From: Bacillus sp. FJAT-27264
GTDB lineage: Bacteria; Bacillota; Bacilli; Paenibacillales; Paenibacillaceae
Direction of reading: 5' to 3'
Length of the DNA: 64,000 bases
Assembly: GCF_001682855.1 (NCBI RefSeq)
Contig: NZ_MAQW01000002.1
Location: forward strand, 87,190-151,189
In this document: piece by piece, positions 34,800 through 42,942 of the stretch
Layout of the letters: the number at the start of each line of letters is the position of its first letter
Position numbering within the stretch: position 1 is the first letter of the stretch
Position numbers and translations under genes: made by a program
Notes under the pieces: generated by a model
The model's input: the letters and a program-made list of their open reading frames with translations, nothing else
The model's database searches: none
What the model was told of the DNA's origin: nothing

Positions 34800-35426
34800 C
34801 TACATCCGGTTGACCATTTGAACTTCCTGCTCTCGCTCAAACTGTTTTCCGTTCCAGCGCAGGATTCTTATACTGGCGTTTCCTACTTTCTCGCTTGACT
34901 TGATATCGTCTATCCGTTTCTGTGCGGCGGAAATCAGCAGCATGTTCACAATAACAGAATGTGTAACGAGCAGAAAGCCTCCCCCTTCTCCGGCGAAATC
35001 CCTCTGTATCCTTGCTAAAAGTCTGCCTGTTCGGACCGCAACTGCTTGAAAGGTCTCCCCTGTGGCGGGCTTGTAATGTTCTGGATCATTACGGAATGCC
35101 TCATAGTCCGCCGGAAATTTATCTTGAACATCCTCCCAGGTAAACCCCTCCCATAACGGAACATCCATTTCGGCAAGATCTGTCAAGGTCTCTACGGCTA
35201 CAGGTCCGGCGATAATTTCAGCCGTTGATCGCGCTCTGAGACTGGGGCTGGAAAATACTTTACGCCACTGTACATCCCTAAGCTTCCCGGCAAGCTTATC
35301 TGCCTGCTTGCGGCCTAAGTCAGTTAGGGGAGAGTCATTGCGAGACTCCAAAATCCCGTTGGCATTGGCGATACTTTCGCCATGTCTAACGACATACAGT
35401 CTTAATAAGGAAGTTGTTAGAGTCAC
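34800..35426 (-). CDS. Histidine phosphatase family protein
   Basis: 208 residues. The phosphoglycerate-mutase-like signature is LYVVRHGESIANANG with catalytic His, then SPLTDLGRKQADKL, FSSPSLRARSTAEI and the second His in LLVTHSVIVNML. It removes phosphate from a small molecule or protein. It overlaps the upstream metalloprotease-like gene by four bases, so they are probably one functional unit. Substrate unknown. Confidence 0.92.
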   Translation of the reverse strand: MTLTTSLLRLYVVRHGESIANANGILESRNDSPLTDLGRKQADKLAGKLRDVQWRKVFSSPSLRARSTAEIIAGPVAVETLTDLAEMDVPLWEGFTWEDVQDKFPADYEAFRNDPEHYKPATGETFQAVAVRTGRLLARIQRDFAGEGGGFLLVTHSVIVNMLLISAAQKRIDDIKSSEKVGNASIRILRWNGKQFEREQEVQMVNRM

Positions 35427-36736
35427 TGAAATGTAACTCCCTCCTTGGCCGGATCGTAAGCCAGTTCTTCAATGATATGGGGCTTCGTCCAGGTCTGCGA
35501 ATTAGCCGATACTGTAGGCGCCAGAATCTCCCGCCAATCGAAGCAGCCGATGATGGTCTGTTGGTATTTGCCTCCGCTGATCTTCCGATCAGCATCAAGG
35601 ATGTTTTGCAGCACTTTACTATAGGTCAACTTATCCGGTCTAGTCTGCTTCCAGGCTTCGGCCATCAAGTTGCCCAAGAAATCCCTCGCGTCAATCAAGC
35701 AGTCCCTGAATTGATCCTCGTTGCCCGCATACAGCTGTTCAAATTCCTTCTGGATCACCGCTGCTTCACTTGGATTGTGGTGGGTATCGTAACTTCGTCT
35801 GCCCAAATCCGTAGATATCAGATTCCGCTCGATCAGGGCAATTTGGAAGACCTCAACCAGAATGTCAAATACGCCTCCCGTAAAAGGTTCCGATAATGCA
35901 TGCTCTTCCCGCCTCCAAGGTTCTTCACCACTTCTCTCTCTAACATCGGACAGCTTGCGGTCATTAAATGCCAGCCGGATAAAGCGATTCAACCCAAATT
36001 CTCCCAGCCGGGATAATTCATTTTCTGTAAACAGGTTGCCGCTTGTATGTTCAAGCAGTTCGTCGAGCACAGTGTTGAAATGCAGCGAAGCCACGATGGC
36101 GACCAGATCCCCGAAGGCTTCATGATGGCCATGATATTCCTCCGTATCATTCCCATTGCTTGGATATCCAATGATTTGGTCCTTGATAAAGTGGCCTTCT
36201 TCATGCGAAAGCACATCAAAATTCTCACAGTATGGATATCTTTTTCCCGCATCCTCTGCGTAACCGAACTCAAGAAAATTGGAGCCAGCCTGTGCATTGT
36301 TCCAATCAATTAGCGGAATAAGCAGTAGTTTCTGTGGGGGAGTAATTTTAATCTTAAAATAATCCTCCCATATATCCTGCGTTCTTCTGATGGTAGCAAA
36401 CATTGCGGCAGCGGAGAATTCACGAGATCCGGGCTGCACATGATCGAAATGCCCCTGCGCGTCCGGCTGAAGTGGCGGATTGCGTTTTCCGGTATAGGGA
36501 GGGCCCTCCCCATTTCGGTAAGGTCGCTTTCCGACTGCGTCGATGACGTACTGCCTGTCGTCCTCCGGGCCAGCTTGGATAGAACCTGGTTCGGCATTTA
36601 AATAAATAACCTCAGGCTTCTGAAATCCTTGAATACCTCTAAACTGGGGATAGACCAAAAATCTGGTCCCCTTCTCTCTCACTTTCCGATCCAATTGTCT
36701 GGACACAATGCACAGCTCCTTTATCCAAGTATTCAT
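35423..36736 (-). CDS. Cytoplasmic HExxH metallopeptidase-like protein
   Basis: 437 residues without signal peptide or membrane helix. Residues 178-182 are HEEGH in FDVLSHEEGHFIKDQ and Glu206 follows in HGHHEAFGDLVA, the thermolysin-like (M4/M36, gluzincin) arrangement HExxH-x(~23)-E. Flanking sequence is unlike secreted thermolysins. Most gluzincins with this motif are secreted, so a leaderless one coupled by ATGA to a histidine phosphatase is unusual. Target unknown. Confidence 0.75.
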   Translation of the reverse strand: MNTWIKELCIVSRQLDRKVREKGTRFLVYPQFRGIQGFQKPEVIYLNAEPGSIQAGPEDDRQYVIDAVGKRPYRNGEGPPYTGKRNPPLQPDAQGHFDHVQPGSREFSAAAMFATIRRTQDIWEDYFKIKITPPQKLLLIPLIDWNNAQAGSNFLEFGYAEDAGKRYPYCENFDVLSHEEGHFIKDQIIGYPSNGNDTEEYHGHHEAFGDLVAIVASLHFNTVLDELLEHTSGNLFTENELSRLGEFGLNRFIRLAFNDRKLSDVRERSGEEPWRREEHALSEPFTGGVFDILVEVFQIALIERNLISTDLGRRSYDTHHNPSEAAVIQKEFEQLYAGNEDQFRDCLIDARDFLGNLMAEAWKQTRPDKLTYSKVLQNILDADRKISGGKYQQTIIGCFDWREILAPTVSANSQTWTKPHIIEELAYDPAKEGVTFQ

Positions 36737-36957
36737 GGCAACTCAGTTGCGGAATAACCGCTTGTGAAATTATCCCCATAATTCTTAGTTCCATTACACT
36801 TGTCTTATGCTAAATTTTGGACCTTAGAATGAGTGAAAGGCTTCCTTCCTTTTCCGATCACAAACCTTACTCCCGTCTGTCCCTCACTGAGCGTATTTTT
36901 ATCATGCTGATTGTGTCAGTTGTTTCATTAGGCTAAACTACCCTTTAGCTTAACAAC

Positions 36958-36995
36958 AGAAAGAGCAGTTGCCGTGGCGGCAAACTGCTCTTTGG
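36958..36995. terminator. Strong hairpin in the 36737-37150 gap
   Basis: AAAGAGCAGTTGCC and GGCAAACTGCTCTTT pair around GTGG with one bulge. A and T flanks on both sides allow termination in either direction. The rest of the gap shows nothing I can assign. Confidence 0.7.
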
Positions 36996-37150
36996 ATTGC
37001 TGAACTAAAGATTTCTGTTAGATCAATATCCTGTAATGTGAGAACACCTGAAGGTTCCAACGGTGCATACGATTTTGATTCGGCATACAAAGGAAACTAA
37101 TCTAATTAACAGCATGTACATTATTTTTGAAATCACATATGTAAGATAAA

Positions 37151-37396
37151 TTACGGTTCATTCTGAAGGAGTTGGCAACAAAACTCGGTAAAGCCAGGTG
37201 TTTTGTTTATATCATAGGTTAGTATTTTTCCCATTATAGTTTCAATAATATTCTGCTCAAGATCATCTTGCCGATCTAGTTTAAATTTGTTTCTTGCTCT
37301 GCGAATGATAGGTTTAAAGCAGGAGATAATTTGCTGCATGGCGTCACTATCACCATTCTGAACTTGTAAAACTAAATCGAATAATTCAGTCTCCAT
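37151..37396 (-). CDS. rsoA: RsoA-like sigma co-factor
   Basis: 81 residues from the ATG with GTGGAG 6 bases upstream. FDLVLQVQNGDSDAMQQIISCFKPIIRRARNK is the start of a sigma-70 region 2-like helical domain, without regions 3-4. In Bacillus subtilis, RsoA is a small protein that supplies region 2 function to SigO. The gene order sigma-YvrJ-this gene supports the assignment. The symbol is by analogy. Confidence 0.72.
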   Translation of the reverse strand: METELFDLVLQVQNGDSDAMQQIISCFKPIIRRARNKFKLDRQDDLEQNIIETIMGKILTYDINKTPGFTEFCCQLLQNEP

Positions 37397-37565
37397 GGCG
37401 TTCTCCACTCATATTTTTATTAATAACTTCTGTAAGCTTTAATATACTTTCCGTTAATGTCTCTAATTTTTTCTCAAAGCGCACAAGTAGATATCCAGTC
37501 AACACAATCGGGAATCCAATTTGACTTATTGCAGTAAGTAAATATGCTAGAGGTTGGGTCTCCAT
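37386..37565 (-). CDS. yvrJ: YvrJ-family small membrane protein
   Basis: 59 residues, easily missed because of size. One membrane helix (YLLTAISQIGFPIVLTGYLL) is followed by LVRFEKKLETLTESILKL, the YvrJ-family pattern. Its end overlaps the rsoA-like start and it begins 5 bases after the sigma factor stop. YvrJ genes accompany SigO/RsoA in Bacillus; the function is unknown. Confidence 0.8.
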   Translation of the reverse strand: METQPLAYLLTAISQIGFPIVLTGYLLVRFEKKLETLTESILKLTEVINKNMSGERHGD

Positions 37566-37569
37566 ATCA

Positions 37570-38187
37570 TCACGCCCCTTCCTGTATAGCAGATCGCAGT
37601 TTTTTTAATGCAAGGTTTCTAACCTTAGATACTGCCTGCGGTGTTACAGCTATCATTTTCGCAATTTCCTTATCTTTATAGCCAAGAGCATAAGAAAGTG
37701 TGATAATCAGTTGCTGTTTACTCGAGAGAGAAACGAAAGCGTTTTCCAGACCCTCGTTGGATATAGCTTCTAAAAACTGAGAAGGATTATGATAGATCGG
37801 TTCAGAATCTGGTTTTGTTCCACTGGTTAGCAATAATTCTCCAAGAATTCCATTCCCCTCTTCGCCCCCAACTGGTTGATCAAAAATCAGCGGATTTCTA
37901 GAATCATTTTTCTGGTTTGATCGCATTTGTCCGAGCGTACAATAATTGATCGTTGTCGACAGAAATTTAATAAATCGTATCTGGAAGAAATGCTTACGAA
38001 ACCGAATCTCCAACTGTTCTTGACTCTCTGAGTCACCCTCAAGCGACTTCAGAAGTAACTCAATATTCTGATCCTTATTAAAAAATTCCTGGATGATTCG
38101 CTCCGAAAAAATTGATTGGTGAGTACTAGAATAACTGCGAAATAATTCTCTTTGTCTCTCAGTTAGTGCCAATCGGATCACCCCCAC
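37570..38187 (-). CDS. sigO: SigO-like RNA polymerase sigma factor
   Basis: 205 residues. The C-terminal region 4 is clear: AFVSLSSKQQLIITLSYALG, YKDKEIAKMIAVTPQAVSKVRNLALKKLR. The N-terminal half lacks a proper region 2, as in SigO (YvrI), which needs RsoA to bind the -10 element. Together with the two following genes it forms a split sigma factor operon. The B. subtilis partner anti-sigma RsiO is not seen here. Confidence 0.78.
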   Translation of the reverse strand: MGVIRLALTERQRELFRSYSSTHQSIFSERIIQEFFNKDQNIELLLKSLEGDSESQEQLEIRFRKHFFQIRFIKFLSTTINYCTLGQMRSNQKNDSRNPLIFDQPVGGEEGNGILGELLLTSGTKPDSEPIYHNPSQFLEAISNEGLENAFVSLSSKQQLIITLSYALGYKDKEIAKMIAVTPQAVSKVRNLALKKLRSAIQEGA

Positions 38188-38443
38188 GATTAATTCTTTC
38201 TACTATTAAGGTGTTTTTAGGGGAAATAAAAACAACCTAATATAATCTAACAACCCTATTTTTTATGAAAACCTCCTTTTTTTGTAATAATTATAGCTAT
38301 CAATACATTTAACATCTTACTTGATAGATCTTCCGTGATAGGATTACATATAATCCATTTCATTAATGTTTTAAGGTTCTTCTGACGTATTTGATGGTTC
38401 AGAATTAAATCCGAACAGCAAAACTAACATCTAGGATTAAGCT

Positions 38444-38473
38444 TTGAATAATTAGATTAATTTTGTTTATAAT
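38444..38473 (+). promoter_or_regulatory. Promoter of the lipoprotein gene
   Basis: TTGAAT (38444-38449), 18-base spacer, TATAAT (38468-38473), followed by a leader of about 95 bases. The rest of the 38188-38576 gap shows no gene. Confidence 0.6.
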
Positions 38474-38576
38474 AGAAACTTTTCCCTTATTTCACGCGTC
38501 TTTATTGATGTTAGCTGCTTCACATCCATTCGAAATGGCTAATAAATTTTACACAGGAGAAACGGAGGCTTTTTAA

Positions 38577-39437
38577 GTGAAACAATTTAAACTGCTTGTT
38601 CTAGCTATGTTTGTTATTTTTTCAATTGCGGGTTGTGCTAAAAATAATACCGGTAATTTACCCGGCAACAATTCGAGTACGGAAAGCCCCTCAGCTCCTC
38701 AAAGCTCATCGGACAATTCAGGAAAATCCAATCAACCTGAGTCTAAAGCGTTAGATCCAGGACAGTACTTTGCTAATGAAAACAATGGCACTGTGAAGAA
38801 TACTGACAAACAGTTTGAGTGGGTATCTGGAAGCATAAGTGTAACCTCTGAAAAAATTAAATCTAAAGATGTCGGTCCAGATTCGGAGTACTTAGGTGAG
38901 ATCCTTATCAAGGAAGGAGAACATTCGTATAAATTTAATCCAAAGAATAATGAACGACAATTTCAGTCCATTTCGTTATCTGCAGATCAAAAGTTACTGG
39001 CCATTAGTTTGTTTAATGGAGCTGGATCAGATCTGTTTACAGTTGACCTCTCGAATGGAAATACGATCGACTTGAAAACTGAAATTATAACCAACACTAA
39101 TGAAACTATAGATACTGTTGCAGCCTATAACTGGTCTCCAACCGGTTATGACCTAGCGATAGCATATGGAGATACGAGCTCAAGTAAAATTGCTATCTAT
39201 AACGCTGACAAAAACTCTTTTACCTTTGTCCCATCTCCATCAACCTTTATTTCAACAGCATTTGTATTATGGAACAAAGAGGGTCGTACCTTAGATTTTG
39301 TGAGCGAAAAACCATCTGATCAATATAAGCTGTACCGGTTTGATCTGCAAAATAATGAAGTTCATGATGTTGTTGACATCTCAAGAGATGACATTTCAAA
39401 GTTAGAAAATCTAAGTCCAAAATATATAGGAGAATAG
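38577..39437 (+). CDS. Lipoprotein with beta-propeller-like repeats
   Basis: 286 residues, GTG start with GGAGG 8 bases upstream. A lipobox IFSIAGC puts the lipidated Cys at about 20, followed by a Ser/Asn/Pro-rich linker. The mature domain has units such as SLSADQKLLAISLFNG and YNWSPTGYDLAIAYGDT, like WD40/TolB propeller blades. Function unknown; it is divergent from the SigO operon and could be a target of it. Confidence 0.7.
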   Translation: MKQFKLLVLAMFVIFSIAGCAKNNTGNLPGNNSSTESPSAPQSSSDNSGKSNQPESKALDPGQYFANENNGTVKNTDKQFEWVSGSISVTSEKIKSKDVGPDSEYLGEILIKEGEHSYKFNPKNNERQFQSISLSADQKLLAISLFNGAGSDLFTVDLSNGNTIDLKTEIITNTNETIDTVAAYNWSPTGYDLAIAYGDTSSSKIAIYNADKNSFTFVPSPSTFISTAFVLWNKEGRTLDFVSEKPSDQYKLYRFDLQNNEVHDVVDISRDDISKLENLSPKYIGE

Positions 39438-39441
39438 AGAA

Positions 39442-39480
39442 AAAAACTTCCCTAGCCCATAGAGGCAAGGGAAGTTTTTT
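39442..39480. terminator. Bidirectional terminator
   Basis: AAAAAACTTCCCT pairs with AGGGAAGTTTTTT, with inner GCC/GGC. It serves the convergent lipoprotein and L,D-transpeptidase genes. Confidence 0.88.
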
Positions 39481-39484
39481 AAGC

Positions 39485-39970
39485 TTAGATGTTGGCGATT
39501 GTGATTTTCCCTTTACCACCGCCCGCCTTTGTAATCGCGTCGATCAGAGCCTTTTGATTGGAATTCTCCAAACGAATGCAACCATAGGTTGGGCGAAGTG
39601 GATACCACGTTAAAGAAGAATCTGTAGTGAGATCACCACCATGAATCAGAATTTCGTCTCTTCCTGCATCCTCAGCAATTTTCGCATTACCACTAAGAGC
39701 TGGATTCAACCAAACTCTTTTATACGGACCATATGAGGATGCTGGGGTATTGGCAGCGATGACGGAAGTTTCATATTCCCCTGTTGGCACATCGGAATTT
39801 TTCTTTTTCCACTGGGTATGATCGTTTCCGTTGGCTGGATCGTTGGAACCGCGGCCAAGTGCAGGAACTGGTCCAAAAACAAGAGTACCAGCGCTGTTGT
39901 ACATTTTAAGCGTTCCCTTATTGTCCCGGTTTGACGAGAAGTTTGCCATAATATGATAATTGTAAGCCAT
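39485..39970 (-). CDS. L,D-transpeptidase (YkuD domain)
   Basis: 161 residues from the ATG with GGAGG upstream; the frame extends further 5' without a ribosome site. The YkuD active site is ILIHGGDLTTDSSLTWYPLR then PTYGCIRL, with the His and catalytic Cys. Such enzymes form 3-3 cross-links in peptidoglycan. There is no signal peptide or LysM, which is unusual for a cell-wall enzyme, so export or an alternative role (e.g. spore or lysis) is open. Confidence 0.85.
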   Translation of the reverse strand: MAYNYHIMANFSSNRDNKGTLKMYNSAGTLVFGPVPALGRGSNDPANGNDHTQWKKKNSDVPTGEYETSVIAANTPASSYGPYKRVWLNPALSGNAKIAEDAGRDEILIHGGDLTTDSSLTWYPLRPTYGCIRLENSNQKALIDAITKAGGGKGKITIANI

Positions 39971-40418
39971 AAAAATTACCTCCTCAGAGTGTTGTTTTGG
40001 AGCAGAAGCGGGGTGCAGTATCGGTGAGCCCCTACTCTTCCGGGCTGCAATTTCTGTTCCTACTTTATAAGTGATTTCTAGATACAAGAAATCAACCTTT
40101 CAATGGCTTTCATCTCAAATTTTGAAGTTCCAGTCTCGTTGCCAACGCAAAAAACACCTTTAAGGTGCTTTGATATGTCGTACATTATGAGTAAACATCT
40201 TCCTCTATCACTTGCTATTTCTCTATTCTGAGTCATTAGAATTTACATGATTAATAAAATCAGATTCATAATTTACTCTCCGACTTGGATTGGCTATCCA
40301 TCGTATTCGTTCTCCATTTAATGTACAACCTTTACTTACCGATCAAGTGGCTGGAGCTCGTGCATGTTGGAAGGATCATGAAAAGCACCAAAACAAATAG
40401 TTATTGGATCGAATTTAG

Positions 40419-40799
40419 TCCAGATCATCCGACTTCTTTTTCAAACAATATTTTAAGCCTGACGGCCCCAAACTATATATTGAATCTAACGGCAAACTTA
40501 CAGTGCTCGATGACGCGCAGAAGATTCTGCCACCGTTAAAAGGGACTGAGAAGACCCTCGGCAAGTCCATCAAAATTGGAAATCGAGAATTTAGTCGGGT
40601 TGAGTTTTCCATTGATCTCTGTCCAGAACCGAATCCGCTGCAGATTCATTCCAATAGCAATCCATCTGCAGACATCATTGTCAATCGTATCATTAGGGAT
40701 CCATCCTTGATTCCTGTCCGATATAACCATGATACGTATGCGAATAATATCGTGTTCAATAAGCCAACACAAGGCTACTTATTTGATCAATATACTTAA
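40419..40799 (+). pseudogene. C-terminal gene remnant, possible toxin or phage-type protein
   Basis: Open from after a TAG at 40416-40418 to the stop at 40799, 126 codons with coding-like composition (KPDGPKLYIESNGKLTVLDD, IGNREFSRVEFSIDLCPEP). No start with ribosome site is present; the GTG at 40503 lies inside the domain. I do not recognise the family. A terminator follows. It looks like the 3' end of a lost gene. Confidence 0.4.
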
Positions 40800-40907
40800 T
40801 CCGGATGTTCGTAGGGGGAATGACATCGTCGTACGGATCAGAGAAATGGGCTGAGATTGTGGTTGAAGTACTGCCGAGTAGCGAGAAGAGCTTAGAAGCA
40901 TACGCAT

Positions 40908-40940
40908 GCAGGGCTATCCATCGGATAGCTCTTTTTTTTA
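40908..40940 (+). terminator. Terminator downstream of the gene remnant
   Basis: GGGCTATCC pairs with GGATAGCTC around AT and runs into eight T. Confidence 0.78.
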
Positions 40941-41444
40941 AAAAGATCACACTAGACTCCATTTTCTGAATAGGAATTAGTGATTGGGGGTAGTGCGAGA
41001 ACAGTTTTTGTAACGAGATCTATTAAGTCCCTAAAAGCCGTACGCTCTCCTAGCAACCGCCGTCATAAAATGCCTAAAGAAAAAGGCCAACCAGAAATCT
41101 CTGGTTGACCTAATAATACGAAAAAGCACCCTAACTGCTTTTTCGAAGAATATATACAAGGATCTTTGTAAAACCGTAGCATATCAAACATTACTTACTT
41201 AATAAAATTGTTTTAAAAATATTTTACCTATGGTTGTTAATTCTACAAGTCATAACACTTTATACAGTGTAAGCCAAATTGATCTGAAAGAGCGAGAAAT
41301 GAGGCTGAGGTATAAGTTCCCACGTAAACTGCTGAGGGATACAGTCAGTTCAACGTGGTATCCCGAACCTACCTATACACTATTTACTAGTGAAAATAAC
41401 ATCGAAACTACAATAGAAACCAATATGAGAGGAAGTAATAAATT
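40941..41444. other. Gene-free stretch with hairpins
   Basis: No gene supported. AGGCCAACCAGA / TCTGGTTGACCT (41083-41112) and GAAAAAGC / GCTTTTTC (41119-41146) form hairpins. A short frame at 41230-41469 has no ribosome site or family likeness. Confidence 0.5.
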
Positions 41445-42077
41445 ATGGCGGAATATGCTAAGCTTGTAAAAATAAAAACTGATAATGTTAGTGACAAAGG
41501 GTTCAAAGCAACATTACAATTACCCAGCAGTAAGACCTTGCCAGGATCATATGATTATATTAATTTCTATGTTGGCCTTGGTACTTATGAATGCGGTATA
41601 TCTTGTAAAGACCAACCTGATTGGAAAGAGAATGGCGTATTAAAGTGGCGTGCTTTTGCGAATGGGGAAAGCAATACATCTTATGGACCAAATAAATACT
41701 CTGACGGTGCTATTGTCACAATTTCACTTGAAAGAAACGCGCAGAACAAAGTGGAATTCAGGGTGAATAATTCTCTTGTGAAAACTTTCGATAAAGCACT
41801 CACTTCTTATACGAACTCCGCGCGGCTAATCTTAGCTGCTTATCAAGCAACAGGGGCCACTCCACCACTAGCACCATGGAATGTTAAACACAATCAAGTG
41901 AGGGCTTATGAAATGAAATATAAAAATAGCTCAGATACTTGGATTGCCTTTACATCAGGTAGTAAAGTAACAACAGAAGAATGGCCATTAGGGGTAGCTA
42001 CCCCTGACGGTAAAGTGTACACTCTAGATAAGACATATATTGGTAACTCCGACGTGTACGCATCTTTGAATAAATAA
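41445..42077 (+). CDS. Hypothetical beta-rich protein
   Basis: 210 residues; GAGGAA lies before the ATG. No signal peptide or membrane helix. The sequence alternates short polar and hydrophobic strands (KATLQLPSSKTLPGSYDYIN, VTISLERNAQNKVEFRVNN), like a lectin- or LamG-type beta sandwich, with two close Cys in YECGISCKD. I do not recognise the family. It has its own terminator and sits next to the Tn7-like end, so it may be cargo. Confidence 0.65.
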   Translation: MAEYAKLVKIKTDNVSDKGFKATLQLPSSKTLPGSYDYINFYVGLGTYECGISCKDQPDWKENGVLKWRAFANGESNTSYGPNKYSDGAIVTISLERNAQNKVEFRVNNSLVKTFDKALTSYTNSARLILAAYQATGATPPLAPWNVKHNQVRAYEMKYKNSSDTWIAFTSGSKVTTEEWPLGVATPDGKVYTLDKTYIGNSDVYASLNK

Positions 42078-42081
42078 TTCA

Positions 42082-42135
42082 TTATTGAACCAGAATAAAG
42101 GGCTTCCCTATCGGGTACCTTTATTCTGGTCATTT
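42082..42135 (+). terminator. Terminator after the hypothetical gene
   Basis: AACCAGAATAAAGG and CCTTTATTCTGGTC are complementary arms followed by ATTTTTC. Confidence 0.85.
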
Positions 42136-42348
42136 TTCAAAATACTTAGATCAAACTTCTATGCTAGATTATTTCAGGTAAGTACTCAGTAAGCTCTAGT
42201 GGTTTCTTATTTTTTATGAAAATACTTTGTATTCTCTCAAGAAGTAATTATTTAATTACTCCGTTGCACTACACTCCTCTCGAGTTTGCGATGCTTATTT
42301 CTATAATATAACATATCAAAACTATCCTGCCGTCAGTTAAATACCTCA

Positions 42349-42396
42349 CCAGTCTAATACTTTATTTTTAGTCTAGATCTTTATTTTCTTCTGACA
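42349..42396 (-). repeat. Tn7-like transposon end, inner copy, inside tnsA
   Basis: On the minus strand this begins TGTCAGAAGAAAATAAAG, identical over 18 bases to the end next to glmS, and contains two 19-base units of the form AAATAAAG-TAGACT (42368-42386 and 42349-42367), probable transposase TnsB sites. It has the same orientation as the outer end, not inverted. The junction with tnsA is at 42396/42397. Confidence 0.72.
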
Positions 42397-42759
42397 GGTG
42401 ACTAAAAAATCAGTCATCATCACAATAGCAACGCCCGTTGTGGGATCAGCAGGATGCTTCACACCTATTCTTTCAGCTATCAATTTTGTTTCTTCCAAGG
42501 GGAGAAGAGGGAACTGCTCACGAATATCCGATACATCATCTGAGTAATCTAGCAAATAGCAGTAGTCACGTTCAATATCAGAAAGAAGCTCATGTCTTCG
42601 GCCAGTTGTCCAGCCCCCCCCACGAATGGCTCTACCTTCCGAGGGAACATCTTGAACCCGAAGCCAGGGAATATAGTCTTTGCCTGTTCCTTGACCTCTT
42701 CCTTCTTTAATATAACGATCTATTTTCGCTTCAGTGATTTCCCGTTTTCGCTTGGCCAT
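42373..42759 (-). pseudogene. tnsA: Truncated Tn7-type transposase subunit TnsA
   Basis: 128 codons versus about 215-275 in intact TnsA. The N-terminal catalytic domain is clear: GRGQGTGKDYIPWLRVQDVP, HELLSDIERDYCYLLDYSD (Glu), DIREQFPLLPLEET, HPADPTTG and the Asp in MMTDFLVT. The frame then runs into a second transposon end, adding CQKKIKI and a stop, so the catalytic Lys strand and C-terminal domain are gone. It starts with a good AAGGGGTGA site and lies in the same direction as glmS, as tnsA does in Tn7. Confidence 0.85.
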
Positions 42760-42777
42760 TATGAATCACCCCTTAAT

Positions 42778-42814
42778 CAAAAAAATGAGACTGCCCGAAG
42801 GCAGCCTCATTTAG
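42778..42814 (-). terminator. Terminator between the Tn7-like end and tnsA
   Basis: On the minus strand AATGAGGCTGCC, loop TTCG, GGCAGTCTCATT, then T7. It sits only 19 bases before the tnsA start, so it would stop transcripts coming from glmS. Confidence 0.88.
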
Positions 42815-42888
42815 AGTCATGTTGTATATTCTGGATGTCAGTTCTGTCGACAGTTGAAGAGCTTCTAGTAGTAGTATTACCGAATCCG

Positions 42889-42917
42889 TCAGTCTAACAC
42901 TTTATTTTCTTCTGACA
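42889..42917 (-). repeat. Tn7-like right end at attTn7
   Basis: Minus strand: TGTCAGAAGAAAATAAAG then TGTTAGACTGA. The outermost base is 42917, exactly 25 bases past the glmS stop. TGT at the tip and repeated TnsB-like units match Tn7-type ends. A 5-base target duplication candidate ACATT (plus strand) flanks it at 42918-42922. Confidence 0.78.
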
Positions 42918-42942
42918 ACATTTCTCACAAAATCCCTATCCT

